DNA of 64,000 bases from an uncultured Bacteroidales bacterium (GTDB lineage: Bacteria; Bacteroidota; Bacteroidia; Bacteroidales; G3-4614), in NCBI GenBank assembly GCA_949297125.1, contig CASFRS010000005.1, positions 48,748 to 112,747 on the forward strand, in the 5' to 3' direction. Below, in pieces: positions 54,427 to 61,526 of this stretch. The notes under the pieces are model-generated. The model saw only the letters and a program-made list of their open reading frames with translations, was not told the origin of the DNA and ran no database searches. A program made the position numbers and the translations under genes. The stretch's first letter is position 1; the number at the start of each line of letters is the position of its first letter.

Positions 54427-54749
54427 TGACTATAAAGGATGCGCAAATAATTGTGAATCAATGGATAACGCAATACGGTAAACGCTATTTCAACGAACTT
54501 ACCAATATGGCGGTGCTTACCGAGGAGGTCGGAGAGGTGGCGCGGATAATATCGCGACGCTATGGCGAGCAGTCGTTCAAACCCGGAGAGGAGGGGGCCG
54601 ACCTTGCCGACGAGCTGGCCGATGTGCTGTGGGTGATAATCTGTCTGGCCAACCAGACGGGGGTGGACCTGACCGAAGCGTTTGAAAGGAATGTGGCAAA
54701 GAAGACGCGGCGCGACGGCGAGCGTCATTTGAATAATCCGAAACTCTGA
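54426..54749 (+). CDS. MazG-like nucleotide pyrophosphohydrolase
   Basis: 107 residues, a single MazG/all-alpha NTP-PPase domain. Metal-binding helices carry LTEEVGEVARIISRRYGEQSF (ExxE at about 30-33) and LADELADVLWVIICLANQTGVDL (ExxD). Hydrolyses a nucleoside triphosphate to NMP and PPi, probably as housekeeping; true substrate not predictable. Translationally coupled to dtd by the one-base overlap, seven bases ahead of deoC. Confidence 0.9.
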   Translation: MTIKDAQIIVNQWITQYGKRYFNELTNMAVLTEEVGEVARIISRRYGEQSFKPGEEGADLADELADVLWVIICLANQTGVDLTEAFERNVAKKTRRDGERHLNNPKL

Positions 54750-54756
54750 AAAAAAT

Positions 54757-55641
54757 ATGGATAAGTACAACGAAGCAATCGCAAAATTCGACACTGCCAT
54801 TGAAGACGGGCAGGTAAGGTACAATGTGGAAAAAATCCTCGGCGAGCATTACGCTGAAAACTGTACGGGCGAGGTATACCGGTTTATCCTGTCGTGCCTC
54901 GATTTGACGTCGCTCGAAACAACCGACAACGATGCAACGATAACGGCGTTCATCTCCAAAGTAAACGAGTTTGAGAATACATACCCCGAAATAAACCCGG
55001 TTGCCGCCGTATGCGTTTACCCGAATTTCGTTACGACCGTGCGCGGCATGCTGGATGTTTCATCGGTAAAAATAGCATCTGTGGCAGGCGGGTTCCCGTC
55101 GGCGCAGACCTATTCCGAACTGAAAACCGTGGAGGCCGGCCTGGCGTTGCACGACGGAGCGGACGAAATAGACATGGTAATGAACGTCGGGAATTTCCTC
55201 GGCGGCAACTATCAGGAGATGTGCGACGAAATATCGGAAATGAAAGAGACCTGCCACGATGCAAAGTTGAAGGTCATACTCGAAACAGGCCTTCTCCCCT
55301 CTACGTCGGAGGTAATGAAGGCCTCTGTCCTTGCGCTCTATTCCGGTGCCGATTTCATAAAGACCTCCACCGGCAAGACGGGGACAGGGGCTACGCCCGA
55401 GGCCGTGTACGCAATGGCCCTTGCCGTAAGGGAATACTCAAGGCTCAACGGAGTACGCGTCGGAATAAAAGTTGCCGGAGGGGTAAGGACGGCATCCGAG
55501 GCAGTGAAGTATTATACCATAATAAAAGAGGTTCTGGGACAGGAGTGGCTTACCCCCGACCTTTTCCGCATAGGCGCATCCTCTCTTGCCGATTCGCTCC
55601 TTTCCGAAATAACCGGTAAGGAGACGCGTTTCTTCGGTTGA
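54757..55641 (+). CDS. deoC: Deoxyribose-phosphate aldolase
   Basis: Cleaves 2-deoxyribose 5-phosphate to glyceraldehyde 3-phosphate and acetaldehyde. 294 residues, the longer form with an N-terminal extension of about 45. Schiff-base Lys 202 in DFIKTSTGK, proton-relay Lys 238 in VGIKVAGGVR and Asp 139 in DEIDMVMNVG are present, as is VCVYPNF near 86. Last gene of the uvrC-dtd-MazG-deoC run; terminator at 55748. Confidence 0.95.
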   Translation: MDKYNEAIAKFDTAIEDGQVRYNVEKILGEHYAENCTGEVYRFILSCLDLTSLETTDNDATITAFISKVNEFENTYPEINPVAAVCVYPNFVTTVRGMLDVSSVKIASVAGGFPSAQTYSELKTVEAGLALHDGADEIDMVMNVGNFLGGNYQEMCDEISEMKETCHDAKLKVILETGLLPSTSEVMKASVLALYSGADFIKTSTGKTGTGATPEAVYAMALAVREYSRLNGVRVGIKVAGGVRTASEAVKYYTIIKEVLGQEWLTPDLFRIGASSLADSLLSEITGKETRFFG

Positions 55642-55747
55642 CCGTTTTCGTCGGGGAAGGATATGCCCCGTCCCGGTATGCCGCTACTGCCCTGCAGTAC
55701 CGTCCGCTACCCGGCAGTCGTATTATTCCGCGATGCGTGCATAGATA

Positions 55748-55792
55748 CATTACGCCCGCATGTCTTTATACATGCGGGCGTAATGCGTTTTT
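55748..55792 (+). terminator. Intrinsic terminator of the deoC operon
   Basis: CATTACGCCCGCATG (55748-55762) pairs perfectly with 55771-55785, eight-base loop, followed by CGTTTTTA. 106 bases after deoC. Confidence 0.85.
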
Positions 55793-55895
55793 ACCGTCCG
55801 GAAATAGAGCAGGGAAGATGTTACCCCGGCACGGTACGGCCAGCCCCTGACGGAACTGTTGTCCGAATGCGGTTTTCCGGACGTGCACGGAACAG

Positions 55896-55932
55896 CGGTT
55901 GTTCCGCATAACCCCTTCCGACGGAACAACCG
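55896..55932. terminator. Second hairpin between convergent deoC and polyprenyl synthase
   Basis: CGGTTGTTCCG (55896-55906) pairs with CGGAACAACCG (55922-55932), 15-base loop, followed on the plus strand by TCGTTTTCC. Backs up the previous terminator; it ends eight bases before the stop of the minus-strand gene. Confidence 0.55.
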
Positions 55933-55940
55933 TCGTTTTC

Positions 55941-56915
55941 CTAATAATTCCTTATTGTGATATAATGCAGTATGGAGATAAGGGAATCGGTAATTTCACT
56001 CTTCCCGAACGGAGCCAGGTCGGCAACCGCTGCAGCTTCAAGTTCCCTCATTTTCTTTTCGGCATACTCTATTCCGCCCGTTTTCTTTGCGTATTCAATC
56101 AGCACGGCAATATCCTCCTGTGTCAGACGCTCTTTGGCAAGCAGTGCACGCATGTCGGAGTTTTCCTTGCCGCTTCCGGTTTTTATGGCGTGGATAAGGG
56201 GCAGCGACACTTTCCCTTCGGCAAGGTCCGAACCGGTCGGTTTCCCAACCTTTTCATTGGTGAAATAATCGAAAATATCGTCCTTTATCTGAAAGCAAAG
56301 CCCCAGTTTTTCACCGAACCGCGACAGTATTTCCACCTCTTCGGGCGAAGCCCCGTTTGAAATAGCCCCCATTTTCATGCACGACGAAAAAAGCGAGGCC
56401 GTCTTCTGGTCTATCACCCTGAAATACCTTTCTTCATCTACCGTATGGCTGTCGGCCGTTTCAATCTGGTCAATCTCTCCGCGGGCGAGTTCCTTGCCGA
56501 GGTCGGCTATAATCTTTACTATGGCAAGGTTCTCGGTAGCTATTGCCCCTTTCAGCGCGCACGACACGAAGTAGTCTCCCACCAGAATGGAAACGCGGTT
56601 GTCCCATATCGAGTTTACCGAGCGGCGTCCCCTGCGGGCCGGCGATTCGTCCACCACGTCATCGTGAATAAGGCTTGCATTGTGCAGCAGTTCCACTGCC
56701 ACGGCGGCGTTAAGCGTGGTTCTGCCTATCTCCCCGAAGAGTTTTGCGCTGAGGATTACCAGCATGGGGCGTATCTGTTTCCCTTTTGCCGCAAGAAAGT
56801 AATCCGTTACGCTTTTAAGCAGCGCATTGTCCGATTTGAGCGATTCGGCAAGAGCGTCGTTCAGACGCATCATCTCATCCTCTATCGATTTCCTTATTTC
56901 AGCTTCGCTTCTCAT
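55941..56915 (-). CDS. Trans-polyprenyl diphosphate synthase
   Basis: 324 residues from the ATG at 56913-56915, chosen because the -7 element at 56955 excludes a start at 56966. First aspartate-rich motif DDVVD (85-89) in LIHDDVVDESPARRG, second DDIFD in IKDDIFDYF; GKQIRP and the AVAVELLHNASL helix are family marks. Chain length is not predictable, but an octaprenyl/solanesyl-type product for menaquinone is likely in this phylum (IspB-like). Divergent from polA. Confidence 0.92.
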   Translation of the reverse strand: MRSEAEIRKSIEDEMMRLNDALAESLKSDNALLKSVTDYFLAAKGKQIRPMLVILSAKLFGEIGRTTLNAAVAVELLHNASLIHDDVVDESPARRGRRSVNSIWDNRVSILVGDYFVSCALKGAIATENLAIVKIIADLGKELARGEIDQIETADSHTVDEERYFRVIDQKTASLFSSCMKMGAISNGASPEEVEILSRFGEKLGLCFQIKDDIFDYFTNEKVGKPTGSDLAEGKVSLPLIHAIKTGSGKENSDMRALLAKERLTQEDIAVLIEYAKKTGGIEYAEKKMRELEAAAVADLAPFGKSEITDSLISILHYITIRNY

Positions 56916-56954
56916 CCGGTCGCAGCCTCTGTTCCCAGTTCGTTTAACAAGCCA

Positions 56955-56962
56955 CAAAATTA
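56955..56962 (-). promoter_or_regulatory. -7 element of the polyprenyl synthase gene
   Basis: CAAAATTA reads TAATTTTG on the minus strand, a full -7 match 40 bases ahead of the ATG. Confidence 0.5.
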
Positions 56963-57030
56963 GCAATAAATAAACAGATATTTATCACTTTATTGTAAAT
57001 TTACCCGAAAATTAATCCAAAATCACCCGT

Positions 57031-59811
57031 ATGCCCAAGCGACTCTTCCTGATAGATGCGTATGCTCTTATATACCGTTCGTATTATGCATTCATAAAGA
57101 ATCCGAGAATAAACTCAAAAGGGGTCAACACGTCGGCGATATTCGGTTTTGTCAATACGCTCGAAGAGTTGTTCCGCACCGAACACCCCACGCACGTCGC
57201 CGTGGCGTTCGACCCTCCCGGGCCTACGTTCCGCCATGAACTTTTCAGCGAGTACAAGGCGCAGCGCGAGGCGACCCCCGAGGACATACGCCTTGCCGTA
57301 CCGGTGATAAAGGATATAATACGGGCGTACAATATCCCGTTGCTTGAAGTGCCCGGTTACGAAGCCGACGATGTTATAGGCAGCATGGCCGTGCAGGCCG
57401 AGGCGGCCGGGTTTGAAACATATATGATGACCCCCGACAAGGATTTCGGGCAGCTTGTTACCGACAGGATATTCATATACAAGCCCAAGTTCGGCGGTAA
57501 CGGGTTTGAAGTCCGCGGGGCGAAAGAAGTCGTCGAGCGGTACGGGCTTCAGTCGCCCGGGCAGGTAAAAGACCTTTTGGGGTTGATGGGCGACGCATCC
57601 GACAATATCCCCGGTTGTCCCGGAGTCGGGGAGAAGACCGCAGCAAAACTGCTTAAGGAGTACGGCAGCGTAGAGAACCTGCTCCTCTCTGCCGATACGC
57701 TAAAAGGGGCATTGAAGACAAAGATAACCGACAATGCCGACAAGATACGTTTTTCCAAACTGTTGGCGACGATAAGGACCGATGCCCCGGTAAAGTTCGA
57801 TGAAGATACGTTGCTTGTTTCAACGCCCGACACCGGACGTCTGGCGGCGATATTCTCCGAACTGGAGTTCCGCAACCTTTCCGACAGGATAACGCAGCGG
57901 GTGGAGAAACCCGACAAGGCAGCTTCGCGACCCAAAACTCAACCCTCTCTCTTCGATGTATTCGGGGGCGAGGACGGGAACGGCGGAGAATATTCAACTC
58001 TCGACAAGTCTGGCAATCGCCCTCACACATATTATCTTGTTGATAATGAGGATAAAATTCAAGAATTGACAGAAAAATTGAATGCAGCGGAATATTTTGC
58101 AATAGACACCGAAACCACCTCTACCGAGCCTATGCGCAGCGAACTGGTGGGAATGTCGTTCTCCCTTTGCGAGGACACGGCGTATTACGTCCCGGTTCCG
58201 GCCGACAGGCACGGCGCGGTTGCACTGCTTGAAAAATTCCGTCCGTCGCTCGAAAATCCGCAGATTCTCAAAATAGGCCAGAACATCAAGTACGACTATG
58301 TGGTGCTGAAAAAATACGGGGTTGAGATGCAGGGACGCTTTTTCGATACCATGGTTGCACACTATCTGTTGCAGCCCGAGCAGCGGCACAATATGGACTA
58401 CCTTGCCGAAGTCTACCTCTCGCACAGGACTACAACGATAGAAGAACTTATCGGGAAAAGGGGCAAGGGGCAGCTCTCCATGCGCGACGTTCCGGTAGAA
58501 GAGGTGTGCGGGTATGCGGCCGAAGATGCCGACATAACGCTTAGGCTTAAAAACGTGTTCGAGCCGATGATAAGGGAACAGGGCCTGGAAACGCTCTTCT
58601 ATTCTATCGAGATGCCTCTGGTAAAGGTGCTGGCCGATATGGAGTACGAAGGGGTACGTGTCGATACGCGCGTGTTGGCCGATATTTCCGCCGGACTGAC
58701 GCAGAGCGTGCAGGTTGTGGAAGAAAAAATATACGGGATGGCCGGCGAGAAGTTCAACATAAACTCGTCGCGCAAGGTGGGGGAGATACTGTTCGACAAG
58801 TTGCAGATCGACCCAAAGGCGCGCAAAACCAGACAGGGGCAATATTCAACCACCGAAGAGATACTCTCCAAACTCGCGTCGCGCCACCCCATAGTAGGGT
58901 TGATACTCGACTACCGCGGGTTGCGCAAGCTGCTTACCACGTACGTCAATGCGCTGCCCGAACTGATAAACCCCGAAACCGGGAAGATACATACGTCGTA
59001 CAACCAGACGGTAACGGCCACAGGGCGGTTGAGTTCCAGCAACCCCAACCTGCAGAATATCCCGGTGCGCGAAGCTGCCGGGCGTGAAATACGCAGGGCG
59101 TTCGTCCCCGACGGTGGTTGCCTCTTTTTCTCGGCCGACTATTCGCAGATAGAACTGCGCATCATGGCACACCTTAGCGGCGACAAGCATATGATTGAGG
59201 CTTTCGCCAACGGCGAGGACATACACGCCGCCACAGCATCTAAAATATATAAGGTGCCGGTAAGCGAAGTAACCCCCGAGATGCGGCGACGCGCCAAGAC
59301 AGCCAATTTCGGTATTATATACGGCATTTCGGCGTTCGGCCTTGCCGAGCGTCTCAATATCACCCGAACCGAAGCCCGGGAGCTGATAGAGGGCTATTTC
59401 GCCACTTTCCCCGCAGTAAAGGAGTACATGGACAAGAGTATTGAAATTGCGCGCGAAAAAGGGTACGTCGAAACCGTAACCGGACGGAAGCGGATGCTCC
59501 CCGACATAAACTCGCGCAACAGCGTAGTACGCGGCTATGCCGAGCGGAATGCCATAAACGCCCCCATACAGGGGAGTGCGGCCGATATAATAAAGATTGC
59601 CATGGTGCGGATAGCCTCCCGCTTCAAAGCCGAAAACCTGCAGGCCAAGATGCTTATACAGGTGCACGACGAACTCGACTTTTCAGTTCCGGAGGCCGAG
59701 ATAGGGAGAGTAAGGCGGATTGTTGAAGAAGAAATGGCGGGAGCATACCGCATGGATGTTCCGTTGGTGGCCGATACCGGACAAGGGGCCAACTGGCTGG
59801 AGGCGCATTGA
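57031..59811 (+). CDS. polA: DNA polymerase I
   Basis: 926 residues. 5'-3' flap nuclease in the first 290 (LIDAYALIYRSYYAF, GYEADDVIG, TPDKDFGQL, DNIPGCPGVGEKTA). The proofreading domain (about 340-530) keeps its metal residues: AIDTETTS (exo I), GQNIKYDYVVL (exo II) and CGYAAEDADITL (exo III), so unlike Taq-type enzymes it should be active. Polymerase from 540: SADYSQIELRIMAHLS (motif A), RRRAKTANFGIIYGIS (motif B) and VHDELDFSVP (motif C). Repair and Okazaki-fragment maturation. Two hairpins follow the stop. Confidence 0.97.
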   Translation: MPKRLFLIDAYALIYRSYYAFIKNPRINSKGVNTSAIFGFVNTLEELFRTEHPTHVAVAFDPPGPTFRHELFSEYKAQREATPEDIRLAVPVIKDIIRAYNIPLLEVPGYEADDVIGSMAVQAEAAGFETYMMTPDKDFGQLVTDRIFIYKPKFGGNGFEVRGAKEVVERYGLQSPGQVKDLLGLMGDASDNIPGCPGVGEKTAAKLLKEYGSVENLLLSADTLKGALKTKITDNADKIRFSKLLATIRTDAPVKFDEDTLLVSTPDTGRLAAIFSELEFRNLSDRITQRVEKPDKAASRPKTQPSLFDVFGGEDGNGGEYSTLDKSGNRPHTYYLVDNEDKIQELTEKLNAAEYFAIDTETTSTEPMRSELVGMSFSLCEDTAYYVPVPADRHGAVALLEKFRPSLENPQILKIGQNIKYDYVVLKKYGVEMQGRFFDTMVAHYLLQPEQRHNMDYLAEVYLSHRTTTIEELIGKRGKGQLSMRDVPVEEVCGYAAEDADITLRLKNVFEPMIREQGLETLFYSIEMPLVKVLADMEYEGVRVDTRVLADISAGLTQSVQVVEEKIYGMAGEKFNINSSRKVGEILFDKLQIDPKARKTRQGQYSTTEEILSKLASRHPIVGLILDYRGLRKLLTTYVNALPELINPETGKIHTSYNQTVTATGRLSSSNPNLQNIPVREAAGREIRRAFVPDGGCLFFSADYSQIELRIMAHLSGDKHMIEAFANGEDIHAATASKIYKVPVSEVTPEMRRRAKTANFGIIYGISAFGLAERLNITRTEARELIEGYFATFPAVKEYMDKSIEIAREKGYVETVTGRKRMLPDINSRNSVVRGYAERNAINAPIQGSAADIIKIAMVRIASRFKAENLQAKMLIQVHDELDFSVPEAEIGRVRRIVEEEMAGAYRMDVPLVADTGQGANWLEAH

Positions 59812-59831
59812 AAATCCCCGCGTACCCTGTT

Positions 59832-59875
59832 CCGTTTCCATTATTGGCCGGATGCAGGCCGCATAATGGAAACGG
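59832..59875 (+). terminator. First stem-loop after polA
   Basis: CCGTTTCCATTAT (59832-59844) pairs perfectly with 59863-59875 around an 18-base loop; no T-run. Confidence 0.5.
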
Positions 59876-59888
59876 CCGAAAAATACGG

Positions 59889-59923
59889 AAGGGCGGCACG
59901 CAACAAATGCGCCGCCCTTTTCC
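59889..59923 (+). terminator. Intrinsic terminator of polA
   Basis: AAGGGCGGC (59889-59897) pairs with GCCGCCCTT (59911-59919) followed by TTTCCCTTT. 77 bases after polA. Confidence 0.72.
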
Positions 59924-59955
59924 CTTTACCGCAAGGCCCGGTTTGTTATGGAAGC

Positions 59956-60321
59956 CTATTTCCCGTTTTTCGCGTTTTCGGCTTTGGCGTTCTTCTTCAT
60001 CTCCTTGCCGATTATAAACGATGCGTAAAGCTGGAGAATTGCCGCAGAGAGCAGCAGGGCAACCCATTCGCGCATCTCAATGTACATGAAAACGGCGGCA
60101 GCCGTTATCAGCAGCGCCGAGAAGAGCTCAAGCCTCAACGCCCTTTTGAGCCTCAACGGCATTTCATCGAGGCGGCGGGTCATCCGTGCTATCATCAGCA
60201 GAATCCCTCCCCCGCCGAGCATCCACGGCGAGACCTCCTTGTAAAACATAAACAAAACCGTTGCCGCAAGAATCACTATTGCGGCAATAAAAGTCAGTAA
60301 ACCTCTGCTATTCTCCGTCAT
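59956..60321 (-). CDS. Small four-helix membrane protein, unknown function
   Basis: 121 residues: four hydrophobic segments (LLTFIAAIVILAATVLFMFY, WMLGGGGILLMIARM, LELFSALLITAAAVFMYI, VALLLSAAILQLYASFII) and a basic tail (KEMKKNAKAENAKNGK). No family recognised. It overlaps the end of the FtsB-like gene by 14 bases, so it is translated from the same message, which hints at an envelope or division role without showing it. Confidence 0.75.
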   Translation of the reverse strand: MTENSRGLLTFIAAIVILAATVLFMFYKEVSPWMLGGGGILLMIARMTRRLDEMPLRLKRALRLELFSALLITAAAVFMYIEMREWVALLLSAAILQLYASFIIGKEMKKNAKAENAKNGK

Positions 60322-60625
60322 CGTTCCTTATAATAATGTATATATCCTCGTCGGGCGATTTCATCCCGTACATTTCGCGTGCAATCTTTTCAATCTCCCG
60401 CGAGTCGTGTTTCATTTTCTCAATCTCCGTGCTGTCCGCGCTTATCCGCTCGGTATAAGCCCGTTTCTGTTCCTCCAGGAAATCTATCTCCCTGCTGTAT
60501 CGCATCCGCGCCATAAAGTTGTTTTCATCGAAAAACGCCATATAGACAATAAAGAGCAGCGAGGCATATGCCAGCCACCATTTCCTTATGTTGCGGAATA
60601 TCGGTTTTTCTGAAAATCCAGGCAT
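60308..60625 (-). CDS. FtsB/DivIC-like septum formation initiator protein
   Basis: 105 residues from the ATG at 60623-60625; a longer frame reaching 60688 would start inside the promoter. One N-terminal membrane helix (WWLAYASLLFIVYMAFF), then a coiled coil (about 40-85: YSREIDFLEEQKRAYTERISADSTEIEKMKHD) and the family motif IEKIAREMYGM near 85. This is the FtsB/DivIC/FtsL architecture of the divisome. Driven by the best promoter in the window, inside a tandem repeat. Confidence 0.88.
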   Translation of the reverse strand: MPGFSEKPIFRNIRKWWLAYASLLFIVYMAFFDENNFMARMRYSREIDFLEEQKRAYTERISADSTEIEKMKHDSREIEKIAREMYGMKSPDEDIYIIIRNDDGE

Positions 60626-60652
60626 TTGAGGATGTATTGTAATTCTGTGCCA

Positions 60653-60683
60653 CAAAGATAGTGCAAACGAGTGCAGAAGCAAA
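60653..60683 (-). promoter_or_regulatory. Promoter of the FtsB-like gene
   Basis: Minus strand: TTTG (complement of 60680-60683), 19 bases, TATCTTTG (complement of 60653-60660). Both elements are perfect; the start would be about 20 bases before the ATG. Confidence 0.85.
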
Positions 60684-60916
60684 CCCAAAGGTTTGATTAT
60701 GCCGAGTGCAGCCTATCTTCGCCGTTGTGTTTCTTACGGCAAAGTAGTGCAAACGAGTGCAGAAGCAAACCCAAAGGTTTGATTATGCCGGGTGCAGCCT
60801 GTCTTCGCCGTTGTTTTTACGGCAAAGTAGTGCAAACGAGTGCAGAAGCAAACCCAAAGGTTTGATTATGCCGGGTGCAGCCTGTCTTCGCCGTTGTGTT
60901 TCTTAACGGCAAAGAT
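60660..60916. repeat. Three tandem copies of a promoter-bearing unit of 83-88 bp
   Basis: Copies start at 60660, 60746 and 60829 with AGTGCAAACGAGTGCAGAAG and continue almost identically; a fourth start (AGTG at 60917) diverges at once. Each unit contains AAACCCAAAGGTTT (small hairpin) and a GCCGT...ACGGC inverted repeat. In copies 2 and 3 the -7 box is one base shorter (CAAAGTA at 60740-60746 and 60823-60829, TACTTTG on the minus strand) with TTTG still 19 bases away; outside copy 3 a complete TATCTTTG (complement of 60910-60917) recurs. Confidence 0.9.
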
Positions 60917-61526
60917 AGTGAAAGGGGCGGAATAAAGGGCAATCTGCATCGCGGATTTAGGGTTAGGGTTTCAGTTCCGGCCATCTACCCGGCTGGGGCT
61001 CTTCTGTCCAGTCCTGTTCGCAATCCTGTCGGGCTGGTATCGGGAATTTCAATCCGGAAACACCAGTATTGCCGCCCCGCAACCTTTAGCCCCCCCCCCC
61101 CCCGAACCGGGGTGTGGGCTGTTAAGGTTTGCGCAGTGTGGATTTCGGCCCTGCAATATATGGCGGCAGCCTATCCCCCTTTTCTGTCGGCTTATTTGAA
61201 ACATTCCGTCATTCACGTATAAAACACTTTGAATATCAGTGAAGAATCCCGAGTAAATGTATACGGAGAATGAATTGCCGGGATAAAACCGTATAAAATA
61301 AGTTAATATCATATAAAAATTGCATAGAACCAAATCCCTCCGCATCGGTGTATATCATGGTATAATCAGCTTTCCGGCATAAAAAATTGCCCGTCAGGCA
61401 GAAAAAAACCTGTAACGCGACAGAATGCGAAGTCTGTTTCTTCCGTAAATTTAAGTGTTAAAAAGGTTGCATAAATCGTTTTTTTTTTTTTGTTTTGTCG
61501 TAATATATCTCCAAAAATATAACCAT
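60917..61526. other. Intergenic region with poly-C and poly-T tracts
   Basis: About 600 bases between the tandem repeat and the GH85 gene. It holds 14 consecutive C at 61090-61103 and 13 consecutive T at 61479-61491. Open frames crossing it (for example 60875-61222 plus, 61049-61345 minus) show no protein-like composition. No convincing -7 element precedes the GH85 gene; TTTG at 61494-61497 could be a -33 element with a degenerate -7. Confidence 0.55.

Noticed and set aside
55642..55940. Possible small genes after deoC (frames at 55638-55911)
   Set aside because: They run through two terminator hairpins and have no coding-like composition.
60671..60865. Short plus-strand frame within the tandem repeats
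   Set aside because: It exists only because the repeat unit lacks stops in that frame; it is antisense to the promoters and encodes repeated peptides.
60660..60916. CRISPR array
   Set aside because: Only three copies of a unit over 80 bp with no spacers between them and no cas genes; a tandem duplication instead.
60875..61222. Open frame crossing the poly-C tract
   Set aside because: No protein-like composition, no promoter, and its frame depends on the length of the homopolymer.
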